NCBI GenBank assembly: GCA_003116995.1
Contig: BDSL01000005.1
Coordinates: forward strand, 1,748,001-1,812,000
Reading direction: 5' to 3'
DNA from: Yamagishiella unicocca
Lineage: Eukaryota > Chlorophyta > Chlorophyceae > Chlamydomonadales > Volvocaceae
DNA: 64,000 bases
Under the pieces are notes generated by a model. The model was not told where the DNA came from. It searched no databases and was given only the letters and a program-made list of their open reading frames with translations. Shown here piece by piece: positions 32,571-44,187 of this stretch. Made by a program: the position numbers and the translations under genes. Positions within the stretch are counted from its first letter, which is position 1; each line of letters begins with the position of its first letter.

Positions 32571-35500
32571 CTAGTCCACCAGCCCCACGGTCCCCTGCTG
32601 CTGCTGCGTCGACAGTCGCTCCAGCTGCTGCATCAGCCCGTCGTATCGCTGCACCGCCGCCGCCGCCACAGCATCCACCAGGGACCTGGGCAGCTGCCGG
32701 AAGCCCTCGCTAGCGGACACGGCGGCGAAGTGGTCGAGGACCTGCGCCAGAGGGGGCCGGGGAGGGAGGTGCAAGGTGGAGGGTTGTGTGAGGAGCAGGG
32801 CGGTTGGTGCCGGGAAGAGCTCCCGGTAGGCGGCTCAGTCCCCGCGGCATCCCCCACGCCGGTGCTCCTCACCAATGAGCTGGCGGCCACCTACATAGGT
32901 GCTGCCACCTACATAGGTGCTGCCACCTACATAGGTGCTGCCACCTACATAGGTGCTGCCACCTACACAGGTGCTGCCACCTACATAAGCGCGCTACCTC
33001 GGCCTTTTGTGCCTGACGAGATTGCGCCTGACGCGGCAAACGACGGCGACGGTGCCCGCGCGTGTGGCGGGTGTGGCGGATGCGTCTCACATCAAGCGGC
33101 AGCCACCAGTCACACACACGTCTGCGGAGTAATGCGCCGAGGCAGCAGAAGAGCTCACGGCAGACAGCCCCGCCTGCCTGCCCAGCTCGCAGCCCCCCCG
33201 CCTCCACCCGCCCTTCCGTAACCCCTTCCCCCCTCCCCCAACACGCACACAAAACACACAAAACACACACGCGCACTCACAAACTGCATGGCCACCCCCC
33301 GCAGCTGCTCCAGGCCGCCCTCGTCCGCCAGCGCCAGCAGCGGCCCCGCCGCCGCCACCGCCGCCGCCAGCACCCCCGGCTCCTCCTGCCCCGCCTGTGC
33401 GGCCACTAACAGCTCCCGAGCCAGCAGCGATTCGCACAGCCGGACCAGCCTGGGGGGGAACACGCAAGGAGGGAGGGGCGGGGGCGGGGCGGAGGCAGGG
33501 GCAGGTTAGGGCGAACTGAGGGCCGAAGGGGGGGGGAGGAAATCAGGAAACTGGACAAGCGGGCGCTAGGGGCGTGGCGTGAAAACCGTTGACGCGAAAA
33601 AGACAGGATAGTTGGCGCAAGGTCGGCAGACACCTTGTTTGTGGGCGCTAGGGGGGGGGTTGGAGGCGGCGGAACCGTCATGCGGGTGCCTTCGCTGTGA
33701 TGATCGGCCGCCTGCCTGCTGCGGCCCCATCCATCCCCCCACCCCATCCATCCCCCCACCCCATCCATCCCCCCACCCCACCCATCCCCCCTTCGGCTTT
33801 CGTATCCCCAACCCAGTTCTCCAGCATGCATCTCAAAACGTCTGTTCTAAACGGCTTTTTTGGCATCCACGGGTCTTCCTCGAAATCACCCCTCCACCGC
33901 TTAGCGCCACCCGGCCTCACCTGTGGCAGCCGTAGTAGATGCCCGCATGCAGCAGCTGCGGCAACACCTCCGAGTCCACGCCGCCAGGCGGCAGGCAGTC
34001 CTGAGGATGGAAGGGGGAGGAGCGGGCGGCGGGTGCGGGCGGCACGCCACCGTTAAGACGCATGTCAGGGCAGGGCAGGTCCGGTCCGGTCAGGTCAGGG
34101 GGCCCGCCAACCCAACCCAAACTACTACGCTTAACTCTTAACCCCCGCCAACCACGAGGAATCCCCCGTGCGGGGCCCACCGTCGCAGTGCCGCAAAACA
34201 CCCACTCCCCTGCCCGACTCCCCCCCTGCCCGGAAGTCCTCCGCCGATCGCCTCCCCCCACCGTCCACCCACCCACCTGGTAAACGGTTTTTATACACCC
34301 ACCTGGTACACGTAATGCAGGAAGGCCTCCATCGCCTCCGGCCGCTCCACCGCCTCCGGCACGGAGTAGCTCACGGCATCACTGTCCCTCATGCCGCTGC
34401 CAATGTGGGCGCGAAGCAGCTCGCAGCGGGCTGGGGGGGGAGGGGGGGGGGGTTGAGGAAACCGGTGGACGCGATGTGTAACCAAGCAAAACGTTTAGGA
34501 AACGCGGGTTCGAGAGAAGGGAGCCAGGGGGAGGGGAGTGTGTGTGTGTGTTTGTGTGTGTGTGTTTGTGTGTGTGTTCGTGTGTGTGTGCCGGTTGGGG
34601 TTGGGGGTTGGGCGGGGGGGAAGGTGTCCAAGCGACGGAAGAGGGGCCGGATAGGACGAGGTCGGCTGCTTGGTTGGGTCCCCCAACGCTTTCATCCGTG
34701 CACCGAAGAACCCCCACAGCCCAGCCAGTTGGTTGACCGCTTCCCTATCCCCCCACCTATCCCCCACCTACACCCAGGACCGGCATTCCGGCATCCCCCC
34801 CTCCCCTCCGTCACACCTTGCAGCACCGCCTTATGCGCAGGCAGCCGCCAGCCTGGCCCCTCCAGCTCGCAGTCCGGCTGGCCCAGCGCCAGGACGTCAG
34901 CGGCGCCGGAGAGGTATGACAACCTGCCGGCGCCGGCGCCGCCGCTGTCGCTGTCGTTGCCCCTCCCGACGCCGGCGGTGGTGCGCTGCGGTCCGTGCGG
35001 GACCATGTCCCCGTAGCGGTGGTCTGTGGGGCAGGAAGCCGGGAGGCAGTGCGGGGGGGCGGTTAGAGTTTTAGGGTTTTAGGGTTTCAGGGTTCAAGGC
35101 ACCTGGGCCTCTATTTTCTGTTCCCCACTACACTTTCCAAGCAAAAAGCGGCTGCATCCGAGCCGGTTCTCAAGTCAAGAGGCCGGTCGGGCCCGGGGCA
35201 TACGTTTTCTCCGCAGGGGGGATCTCTAGGTGGTCCTGGGCAGACACCACAGCTGCACCCCCAGGCCACCTCAATCCCCCCCTCCGCTGGCCCCCCCGCC
35301 CACACCCCTCGCACCTTCTGGAGCTGCCTCCATCTCCACAATCGGCCCCGCCGGCCCTGGAGACTCCCTCTGCTCCACCTCCATCACCGTCTCGCTCTCG
35401 GATGCCATCGGCTCGGCGGCCGCCGGCGGCGACTCCGCCGCCGCCGCATCCATCTCCGTCTCGATCTCGATCTCGGTCTCACCCCCCGCCTTGGCGTCCG

Positions 35501-38500
35501 TGCTCTTCTCCATCTCCACCACCTGCTGCTTCCGCTCCCGCTCCTTCTGCCGGCCGGCAGCCTTCCGCTCCCACCTCCAACCCCACCCGCCGGCCCCGAC
35601 GGGCATCGAGCTGGCGGTGGAGGCGGCGGCGGTGGCGGCGGCGGCGGCGGCGAGTCCCTCCCTGCCGCTGGCCCTGTGCGCGGGCGCCAGGGTGGCTGAC
35701 GCGAAGTGGTCATCCGCCATGGAGGTCTTGCTGCGGGGCCTGAGGAGGGGACCAAGAGTGGACAGAGTGAGGGCTTCCATTAGGGCTCTGAATTGGGTTC
35801 TGAAGGGGCTCAATCTTTGGGGGATCTTTAGGGTTTAGGATTTAGGGTTTAGGATTTTAGGGTTTAGGATTTTAGGGCGACACAGTGATGATGCGCAGCG
35901 GCGTGTGCTAGTAGAATAATACTATAAAAGTATGGTATACATTAATAGAAATCCTAAATATTATTATAAAAATTGTAAAACGGAGACGAATCCCAGCCTA
36001 GCGGCACGCGGGTGCCTACTACACCCCCCCACACCGCCCAGCCCCCGAGCCTCACCTCACGCCGAAGCTGCTGCGCTGGGGAGATCCCGGCGGCGACGGC
36101 GCCGGCGGCGGGACCGGCGGCGGCCCCATCGCCGCCGTTCCGCTCGCCGCCGCCGCCGCCGCCAGCGCCGCCAGGTCCACCCCTGGAGCCGCCAGGTGCG
36201 CCAGGTCGGTCGCGAAGGTCGAGGGAGGGACCGCCACCTGCCTGTGCGGGGGAGGGGGTGGGAAGGGGGTGGGAAGGGGTTTGTAGCCCTGTCGACAGCC
36301 CGCAGAGTTGGCAGGCGGTGCCGGACTGAGTTTGGACGTCACGCGGCTGCTGCCGCTGGAGACCGCGGATTGAGAGCTGCGCACGCTGCCGCCCGGACGG
36401 CAGCGGTAGCCCCGGAAGACGCAGCCCCCCTCCAGGGCCCTCCTCCTCTTATGTCGTGTGCTCGGGATTCTAAGCTACCCCCTCCCCCCTAGCGCCAACC
36501 AGCACCGACCAACGCGTTTCCTGTCTGTCACCCCAGCATGCGCCCACAAAAATGATGTCCGACGACCATGCGCCAACTATCCTGTCCCGTTGCGTAAAAC
36601 GGTTTTTAAACACCCCCTAGCTGGCCAACGAGCCTGCCAAACGTCTCCTACTCGGGCTTCCTCTCCCACTCCTACCTGGCCCCCTCCAGGACCTCCAGCT
36701 GCAGCGCCTGAACCACCTCCACATCTCGAGGCACCTGGAGGGGGGGGGCGAGAGAGGGCAGGGGCCGGGGCAGGGGTTCACGGCGCACACGGTTTGGCTG
36801 GCTGGGTGCCTATCGGAGGCACGTCAGGGTACGGGGTCACCACAACTGAACGTGCGAGAGGACAGGGAGGATGAGTGGAGCGACCTGGAAGCTGAGCGGT
36901 TGCCTCCCAAGCCCCCCAGCAGTGTGACGAGGACGCTGTGCCCGCCCCGAAACCACGGCACCGTTCTCACCTCAAGCTCGCTGAAGCTGACCTGGCTCAG
37001 CACACGTTGCCGTACGGTGCCGTCCGGGTACCTGTCGTACGAAAGGGCCGCGCACAGCGGGGGGACCGAAATGGTGGTGATGAGCACGCCCTTGGGGGAT
37101 CCGTACTGTACGACGCATGACAGCGGCGGCGCGCAACCCTAACGACCAACCACCTCGTGCCCACAGCCCTCAGTGATCCGCGCCCGGACAGGTATACAGC
37201 GTCATAACCTCCGCCCTCCCGCCCACATGGTCTTCCTCGAAACCCCGCCCACATCAGCTGCCGCCCAATCCCTGTCGCAGCCCCGCCGCAGGCCCCCCTC
37301 ACTTGGTCACAAGCCGCAGGTCGTTTGCCACCGGCGCCACGATGCGGCCACCCCTGGAGCAGGCGGGCGGTGGTGGCGGGTTTCGCAGGGTTAGGTTACG
37401 ACAGGGGCGGCGGTGGTGACAGCCGCTGGCCGGTGGCCTGCCGCACTGGCCCTCCATGACTTCCGGCGCCGGACCCCCGGCGGTGTTGGACGCGGGCTGC
37501 CCCTTCCTCACACCAAACCACCCCCGTCCTGCTCCCAATCCACCCCCATTCCTCACACCAAACCACCCCCTCATCCTCCCCCCCCACCTCGGCCCCAGCA
37601 GCTCCAGGAGGGCCCCCAGGCGGCTCTCCGGCATGGCGCCCCCCACGTGAACAGCGTCGTACCGCCCCCGGTGGCGCTGCAGCGGAATGAACACGTTGTG
37701 AAGCTCCAAGTGTGTGGGCGCAGCTACCTCCGCGAACCTGGGAGGGAGGGCGGGGGGGGAGGGGGCGGTGGAGTGGGGTGCTAGTGTTGTGGGGTCCATG
37801 GGGTGGGGTTAGCAGGGCGGGGAAAGGGTGGGAACCTGCAGGATGCGTCTCTCGAGTGCGCTCGGGTGTCAACTACCAACTGCCAGCTGCCAACTGCCAA
37901 CCGTCGGTGCTCGGCGGCGCGCTCGTCCACTCACTCGATGTTGCGCTCCCTCAGGCGCTGCAGGTTGGAGGACGAAAGGGCGATGGCGCTGTCGCGGGTG
38001 TCGATACCCACAACCTCCCCGGAGGAGCCGGCCTGCGGGGAGGGGGGAGGGGGACGCGGCGGCGGCCGAGGCGGCCGGAGGGGGGCGAAGGTGTGGGTTG
38101 AGACTGTGGGGGATGGCGGGCGGACGTAGAGGAACCTGACAGGCATCGGCACAGCGGGTTAGTCCCTGCCGCCCTAGTCGCCCTAGTGGGCCTACTGGGG
38201 CCCTAGAACCTAAACCTACTATTGAGTTATGCCTGGGACCCCAGGTGGTCTCTCCTACGCGGAGGAAGCTCCCACATGCCCAACGCGCGCGGCTCCGCGC
38301 CCCGGCACCCTATGTCGCTTCCATGGATTTGTTCGTTACCCTCTCCCCGCCCCCACCCACCAGGTAGGCGGCGTAGGCCATCACAATGCCGCACCCGCAC
38401 CCAACATCCAGCACCCTGAAGGGGGGGAGGCAAGCCGGTAGGACAGGGAGCGGGGGTTTGGAGAGGAACCCTGGGGGTTCGGCAGAGGGACCAGGCACTT

Positions 38501-39866
38501 TTAACGAGGGGACCTGGCGGGCAGGCAGTGGGGCGTAATTCGTGCGGCCTGGTTGCGCGGTTGGAAGAATGAGGGCCCCCCGGCTCTGTCCCGCTAACCT
38601 CGGGGGCCGGGCAGGAAGTCTCGCGGGGAAGGGAAGGGGGAAAGTGGTCCTCGACCCCCTTCATAGTCCGGCCTCCGGCCCGGCCCCCGTCTCAATCCCT
38701 GACGCCATTAAGGAGGACACACACGCACATGTGGTCCCTCCCTCCCTGGTCCCTCCCTGGCCCCTCTCTGGCCCCTCCCTGGCCCCGCACCTCTGGCCGG
38801 GTTCGACCCCCAGCGCCTGCAGCGACACCGCCTGCACGTGCGGGGCGGATATGTTGAACCCCGCCGACTCCACCCGGATGGGCCGGTCCACCAGAGCCTC
38901 AGCGCGGTGCGGCGCAGGGACGAAGAGGTCGCGGGGGCAGGCCAGCATGGCGCGAGCCACTGACTCGCTGAGGGCGGGTGATGAGGGGGCGGGGGCGGGG
39001 ACGGGGTTTTAGGATTTGGGCGGGCGGTGAAACGGCTGGGCCGGGGAGAGACACGGGTGAGCGAGTGGTGGTGTATGGTGGCCGGAGATGGGAGAGTGGT
39101 GAGTCGGCGAGGGAGGCAGTAGGGGTGGGCAAGGGGAGCCTAGGGGCGGGTTCGGCGGCAGGGTGCCGAGCTGACGTGAGGGGTCGGGCAGCAGTAGCTT
39201 GGGAGGTGTGGGGAGGGGCTGCAAGCCCTTGGCGGCGTGCCGGAAGGCCCTAGGAGCCGCCGCTAGGACGCCATGGTCGGCAGGCGGCGTGATGAGCGAG
39301 CAGTGGTGTTGCAGTGGGCGGCATCCTCCGGTACTGCTTATTAGTAAAGGTGAGCGGTTGAAGACAACAGCAAGATACGTCACCTAGTGAGCAGATATAA
39401 TAAGGTAGCGTAGGTGCCTGTGACTATGCGTAGGCGATTTTTATGTATTTCAAACAGCCGTGGAGTCGTCTTGGGCTCTGGGGTGCGGCGGGAGGAGGCT
39501 TTGCAACGAAAACATACTACCGAGACCCCGGGGCAGGGCTCGACCGATTGCCGGTGGAAAGCCGTCCTGCTGGCCTATACGTTGATATGAAGGTATATAC
39601 GTTGTCTATGCGTAACTTCCGCACCTCAGAATTGTGTCGCTAGACCTCAGGTGCGCCACGAGCTCTTCATTGCTGCTGAATCCCACTGGGTGGTCCCGAT
39701 TGCCCGCCACGAGACGTAAGAAGTCAAACAAGGCAATCCTCTCCAAGCGATCGCGACGAGGCTGGCCCGGGGGAGGCATTGCGGCGTGAGCGTTCTCATC
39801 GTCGGAGTTGTCCTCGTCGGAGTCGCTTCTAACCAGGTCAGGACGCTCTCGTTCTTCTTGTGACAT
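32571..39866 (-). CDS. PIMT-like methyltransferase fused to BTB/BACK domain
   Basis: Fifteen exons on the minus strand: 39866-39625, 38967-38791, 38415-38361, 38032-37935, 37737-37588, 37353-about 37311, 37105-36971, 36734-36676, 36241-36056, 35739-35315, 35023-34817, 34430-34303, 34000-33921, 33449-33281 and 32741-32571; about 774 residues. The N-terminal half matches protein-L-isoaspartate O-methyltransferases: SSNEELVAHLRSSDTI, ARAMLACPRDLFVP, FNISAPHVQA, the SAM-binding loop VLDVGCGCGIVMAYAA, GEVVGID, YDAVHVGGAMP and GGRIVAPV. The middle is acidic and Ala-rich. The C-terminal part is a BTB fold (GWRLPAHKAVLQ, then VERPEAMEAFLHYVYQ and LLHAGIYYGCHRLVRLCESL) with a BACK-like helical tail; BTB proteins usually bind CUL3. 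The exon 6-7 junction is uncertain: the stronger GTGAGG donor (exon end 37303) breaks the frame, while GTGACC (end 37311) keeps it. All other junctions agree in phase. Confidence 0.83.
32887..32991. repeat. 18-bp tandem repeat, about six copies
   Basis: The unit tgccacctacataggtgc repeats with a constant 18-base period in the last intron (32742-33280) of the PIMT-BTB gene. Non-coding. Confidence 0.93.
33450..33920 (-). mobile_element. Introner-like intron of the PIMT-BTB gene
   Basis: The arm at 33578-33652 (gaaaaccgttgacgcgaaaa, then gacaggatagttggcgca) and the oppositely oriented arm at 33812-33886 (ctccagcatgcatctcaaaa, cgtctgttctaaacgg, catccacgggtcttcctcg) reproduce the arrangement of the F-box intron at 13790-14379. 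Between them is a ccatccatccccccacc tandem repeat (33725-33790). Confidence 0.65.
35069..35094. repeat. Interstitial TTTTAGGG telomere-like tract
   Basis: Two exact TTTTAGGG units plus degenerate flanks (gagttttagggttttagggt), in an intron of the PIMT-BTB gene. Confidence 0.8.
35825..35990. other. Degenerate telomere-like tract with adjacent AT-rich island
   Basis: From 35828 to 35877 there are repeated ttagggttta and ttaggatttt units. They are followed at 35911-35982 by strongly AT-rich sequence (aatactataaaagtatggta and on). The pairing resembles the one at 12261-12412. Both lie in the intron 35740-36055. Confidence 0.75.
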
Positions 39867-40235
39867 GGCTAAGGTGATTTTCAATTGCGTGTAGCAAGAC
39901 AAACTGGTTGGAGGTGTTGCCTCTGTATCGGGCTCGTCCGTTTCGTAAATCACGACGCAAGAAGATGTGCGGGTTCCTACAACAGTCTAAATACATTCCC
40001 ATAAGTTCGCCAACAACTGGAAACCGTCTGAACATATACATCATTACCACAACCCTGTTGTACGTTCACTGCCTCGCATCATCTAATTTTTTGCTGCTTC
40101 TGTTGTGCCTGTCTTGCGCTATTAAAAATTGGTAGGCACTTACAAGAGACAATTCCTTATTGCTGATGCATTTACTGATACTTTTATAGGACTCGGGCAG
40201 CTGCTATCCAACTTCTTACGGCTTGCCGGGCAGCC
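39867..40235. promoter_or_regulatory. Compact bidirectional promoter (PIMT-BTB / NPSN)
   Basis: Only 369 bases separate the ATG of the minus-strand PIMT-BTB gene (39866) from the ATG of the plus-strand NPSN SNARE (40236), so both promoters and 5' UTRs must share it. A TTTATAGG element at 40183-40190, 46 bases before the NPSN ATG, is a weak TATA candidate. The interval is distinctly AT-richer than the genes. Confidence 0.6.
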
Positions 40236-42893
40236 ATGCCTCCAAAAAGCGCTAAGCAAGAGGAAGTTATTGCTGCTGAGGAGATCGTATTTGAGCGCAC
40301 GGAGCAGGAGGAACAATGCGACCGCATATTCAAGGAATTGGACCGGATGTTCAAAAAGCTGCACAAGACGTCAAAACCAGATAAACTGCACCAGCAAGTG
40401 AAAGATATCACAGCCAAGCTCAAGGAAGCAAAAGCGTGAGTTTTACCTGCGTAGGCTGACCTCTCCGCGAATGTCAACGCTGCTATGAATGCGTTCCGCT
40501 CTCTTGCCAATGCTTTCAAACATATGTTTTATATTACAGGCTCATCAAAGACTTTGAGCGCGAAGGGCGAGCAGACGGGATGCCAGTGGGCGAGGTCACA
40601 GCGCGAAAAAGGGCGATGGCGGCAGAGCTGAACGGCTTCATAGAGCTTAAAAAGGAATTTGCAAACATCGAAGGCAGCAAGGCCGATTTGTTGAACGGGG
40701 GCCAAGTTGGTGAAATCGAGATGGGAGTTGACGGTAAGGCTCGAACTGCGTCCGAGTCGCGGGGCGAATGTTCCTCCTAAGGTTGTCACTGTATTGATGT
40801 GCGCGGGGGGGGGGCAGTCTGCATTTAGCTCGCTGCGTTAAATCCCATTCCGGGAGGTGCAAGGCTGGGGAGAGGGGTTTTGGGAGCCGTGTGTTATCCA
40901 TACCACGCCTAGTGCCATTCACGTGCATCCTCTGGTCGTAGCGCGTACTGCCGCTTGTCATTTTCTAGCGCACGGTTGCCCAGTAGCACCAATGGCAGGG
41001 TGGGCGAACACTTGGACTAAATCCGCTTCCCACAATCCCACTTCGCTGCGCCACGCTTTTCACTTTCCTGCACGAAGATGCGACCTTGCTGGGGCATTTA
41101 GGGGAACTTAGACAATAGGTCCTTGCCCCAATCGCAACGAGCTCCCAGCATGCCGCGCCGCGCACTCGCTCGCCCGCTTGGACCCTTTTTCCGACTGTGC
41201 TGCGGATGCATTTTGCGTTGCAGGCATGTCCATGCAGCAGCTGATGGTTAAAGGGCGAAAGGACATAGGCGATATTGACAAGACGCTGGACCGGGGTCTC
41301 CGTATCGTGGAGGACACGAAAGCAGTGGGCGTGCAGGTCGGTCACGCGTACGTCGCTGGGACGTGGAGCGGCGGGCACAGGACTGTATCGCACAGAGGCA
41401 ATGCGCAAGATGGGGCCTGCGTCAGGCAGAGGCAGTCCGCGGGAGCTTTACCGCCCCTAGGCACGGAAAGTTCGCCTCGGCCTTAGTAGATGCAGTGACC
41501 GCGAGAAGATGCAGTAAACACGACAGGGGAGGAGAAACGAGGCTTCTTGAGGGTATAATTCGTAAGGAATCAACATGTAGTTTATTATGTCATAAATGTT
41601 TGGGGTGGGAGGCCCGCAGAGAGCAGCAGCTCGGGCCAGGCGTGAGAAGAAAGGGTGTGGGCCAGTCGTGACGCAGCCTCACAACGTGGTCTGCGAATCG
41701 ACAGTATGGCGGGGACGTGTGGCGCCGTTCGTCTCGTTAAGGCGTGGCTGTCTAAAATAAGCTAACGAGGGCGAGCGGTTGACCGCTGGGGCGGACAGGT
41801 GCGCACACAGGTGCACACATGGACGCCTTGGTGGCGATGTGGGTCAGGACGCGGCCGCAGGGTCGGGGCTGGGGCTGGGTCTAGGGCGACAGTTTGGGGG
41901 ATTTCGAGGAAGACCCGTGGATGCCAGAAAAAACCGTTTGGGGGGAGGGGTAGCAGGCAGTGGCAGCTATGCGACAGCCTACCTTCCGCTTCCTCCAACG
42001 GTCGCCCACGATTTACCGTTAGGCGCTGCTCTTGGACGCATGGGCAGTCTTGGTCCGCCTACATGGCGCCGCGCACGAACGCAATCCACCCGCGCGCACC
42101 CTGTCCCTCGGCGGTGCTAAACGGTACGGGTTGTTGTCCCGACGCCCTCCGCCGTCGTGGCCCAAATCCTGCACATGTCCTCGCGGCGGCACCGCCAGCT
42201 ACAAATATCTGCTGCTCTTTCCACCTCCGGATTAGCCTTACTTGCTTTCGCCTCCGTCCCTCTCACTGTTTGGGCGTACAGGTGGCGGGGGCGTTGCACG
42301 ACCAGACGAAGCAGATGGAGAAGATTGTGGATGACCTCGCCGAAATTGAGTTCACGATGAAGAAGGCATCGCAGATCATCCGCGACATCACCAAGGGGCT
42401 ATTGACAGACAAGTGAGCACGGCCGGTGAAGGGGAGGGGGATGGCGTACACGGGCGGACGGGGACGGCAGATGTGGCTGGAAGGGGACGGGGAGTGGCGT
42501 TGGCTATCTACGCTTTGCCGCAGGGGGGGGAGATGCAGGACGGGGGCGTGAGGGCCCCCAGCGCAACGAACCTACCGACTCCCTGTCGGGTGCGGTCGTC
42601 TGAGCTTTGCGCCCCCCATGCACAGGTGCATTGCGTTTCTGCTGCTGCTGGTTGTGGTCGGCGTGGTTGCCATCATTGTGGTCAAGATCATCAAACCCAA
42701 CAGCAAGAAGGTGCAGGAGGGTGCAACGGCCATCATCGACAACGTCACAGACGCCATCAGCAACACCACCGCCGGCAAGGCGGCCATCGACACCGCCAAC
42801 AACGCCATCAACACCGTCAACAACGCCGCGGGTCGGCGCATGATGCTGCAGAAGGCCATCGCACACCTGCTGGAGCTGAACGCCACGTTGTAG
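40236..42893 (+). CDS. NPSN: NPSN-type (novel plant SNARE) Qb-SNARE
   Basis: Five exons: 40236-40435, 40540-40733, 41224-41336, 42282-42412 and 42626-42893; phases 2,1,0,2, 301 residues. NPSN proteins are plant-lineage SNAREs acting at the plasma membrane and cell plate. The N-terminal helical region matches the family (RIFKELDRMFKKLHK, LIKDFEREG, AELNGFIELKKEF). The SNARE motif runs over exons 3-5: MQQLMVKGRKDIGDIDKTLD, RGLRIVEDTKAVGVQVAGAL and QTKQMEKIVDDLAEIEFTMK, followed by a single C-terminal transmembrane helix (CIAFLLLLVVVGVVAIIVVK). After the helix there are about 65 further residues (NSKKVQEGATAIIDNVTDAI and on), longer than the short tail of land-plant NPSN. The start ATG has good context (gccATGcc) and is the first of the exon. 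Confidence 0.92.
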
Positions 42894-44141
42894 TGGCCTC
42901 GTTGCGTCGTGTGGTGCCGGGGCCCAAATCGTGCCTGCATGACCCCAAACCTACTGAGGCTATGTACGGAGGCTATGTACTGGCCCCAAACCTACGGAGG
43001 CTATGTACGGAGGCTCGCAGCATGTCATCATAGGGTTGGAGTTTTAGGGAAGGGCGCTTCTCCGCCGTCCGCGACCCGTGGCCGCTGGGGCCAGCAACAG
43101 CGGCAGGGAGGCGTCCCGCGCAGGGTCCCGGGTCGTGTGTGGACAGGCGCACCGTGCTGCGTGTAGACAGGCGGCGGATGTATTTTATGCGGTACTGCTG
43201 TGCGGGAGTGTTGCTGTAGCCGGAGCAATGCTGGGCATATTTGGGGCTGAGAGCGAAGTAGCTTAAGAATGCAGCCAGGGGAAGGGTGCGCGGCTCCCGC
43301 AAGGCGCTACCATAGCGCAAGGCTCGGTCTGCGGCCTCCCTTCCTTCGCGGCTGGCTCCCATGTTTTTTATTCTCATGTCCGTCGGGCTACTGACTGGTT
43401 TTGTTGTGCTGACGGTGTCGTGATTATCCATGTCGCAGCAGACTGCCTGCAATGACGTTAGCGTAGATGAGTCATTTATCAGCTAGTTAGTTGCGCAAGC
43501 GGCCAGGTGGTGATTAGACGACGAGGATTAGAAACCTGGAATCCCCACGACGTCGTGTAGTACGCGGTGGCCTTGACCTTTTTACCGTACCGTTGAGTGC
43601 TTACTGCCAGAAATGAGAGGATGCGCAGCCACACGGACGAGCACGTTACTGGAGTCTGCGTTTGTTGACGAAGGGAAAGGGACTGGACCCTGTGTGTATA
43701 GGAGTGTAGGCTACGGGCACCTGCGCGCTCGAATAGGGCGCCTTCGTGCATTCGGTGGGGTGCTCGTCCCATCCATGCATTGCCCCGGCGAGCCGAATGG
43801 TTGGGCGAACCTTGACGCGTCATACGCAGAGTTCTGACGACCGTAACGCTTTGGGAGGTAGCCTGTCCAAGACCGTGTTATATGAAAAACACACAGTGAC
43901 GGCTTGGCGGTAATTTAACGCATTATTACGCCAGCGGTAAATTATTACATGGGAAGGTGATGACGGCTCGCCACCTGAACGGGGGTTTAACTCGGCTGGC
44001 TATAGTCATGTGTACGCTATTTTTCACATTTGTAAGCGGGCACAAGTTTCCCAAGCACTCCGGTATGTAACACGCTGATGGAGCGGATACACGTGCAATC
44101 CCTCGTGGTTCCAACTTCTTCCCACAAACGAAAGGAGGCCA

Positions 44142-44187
44142 GTACGTGCACATGCATGCGCAGGCCAGTACGTGCATGTGCACGTAC
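44142..44187. repeat. Perfect 15-bp inverted repeat
   Basis: gtacgtgcacatgca at 44142-44156 is the exact reverse complement of tgcatgtgcacgtac at 44173-44187, with a 16-base loop. Confidence 0.9.

Noticed and set aside
34536..34588. GT-rich tract as possible Z-DNA or functional element
   Set aside because: A simple imperfect GT microsatellite in an intron; similar tracts (50308-50345) are common and nothing ties it to function.
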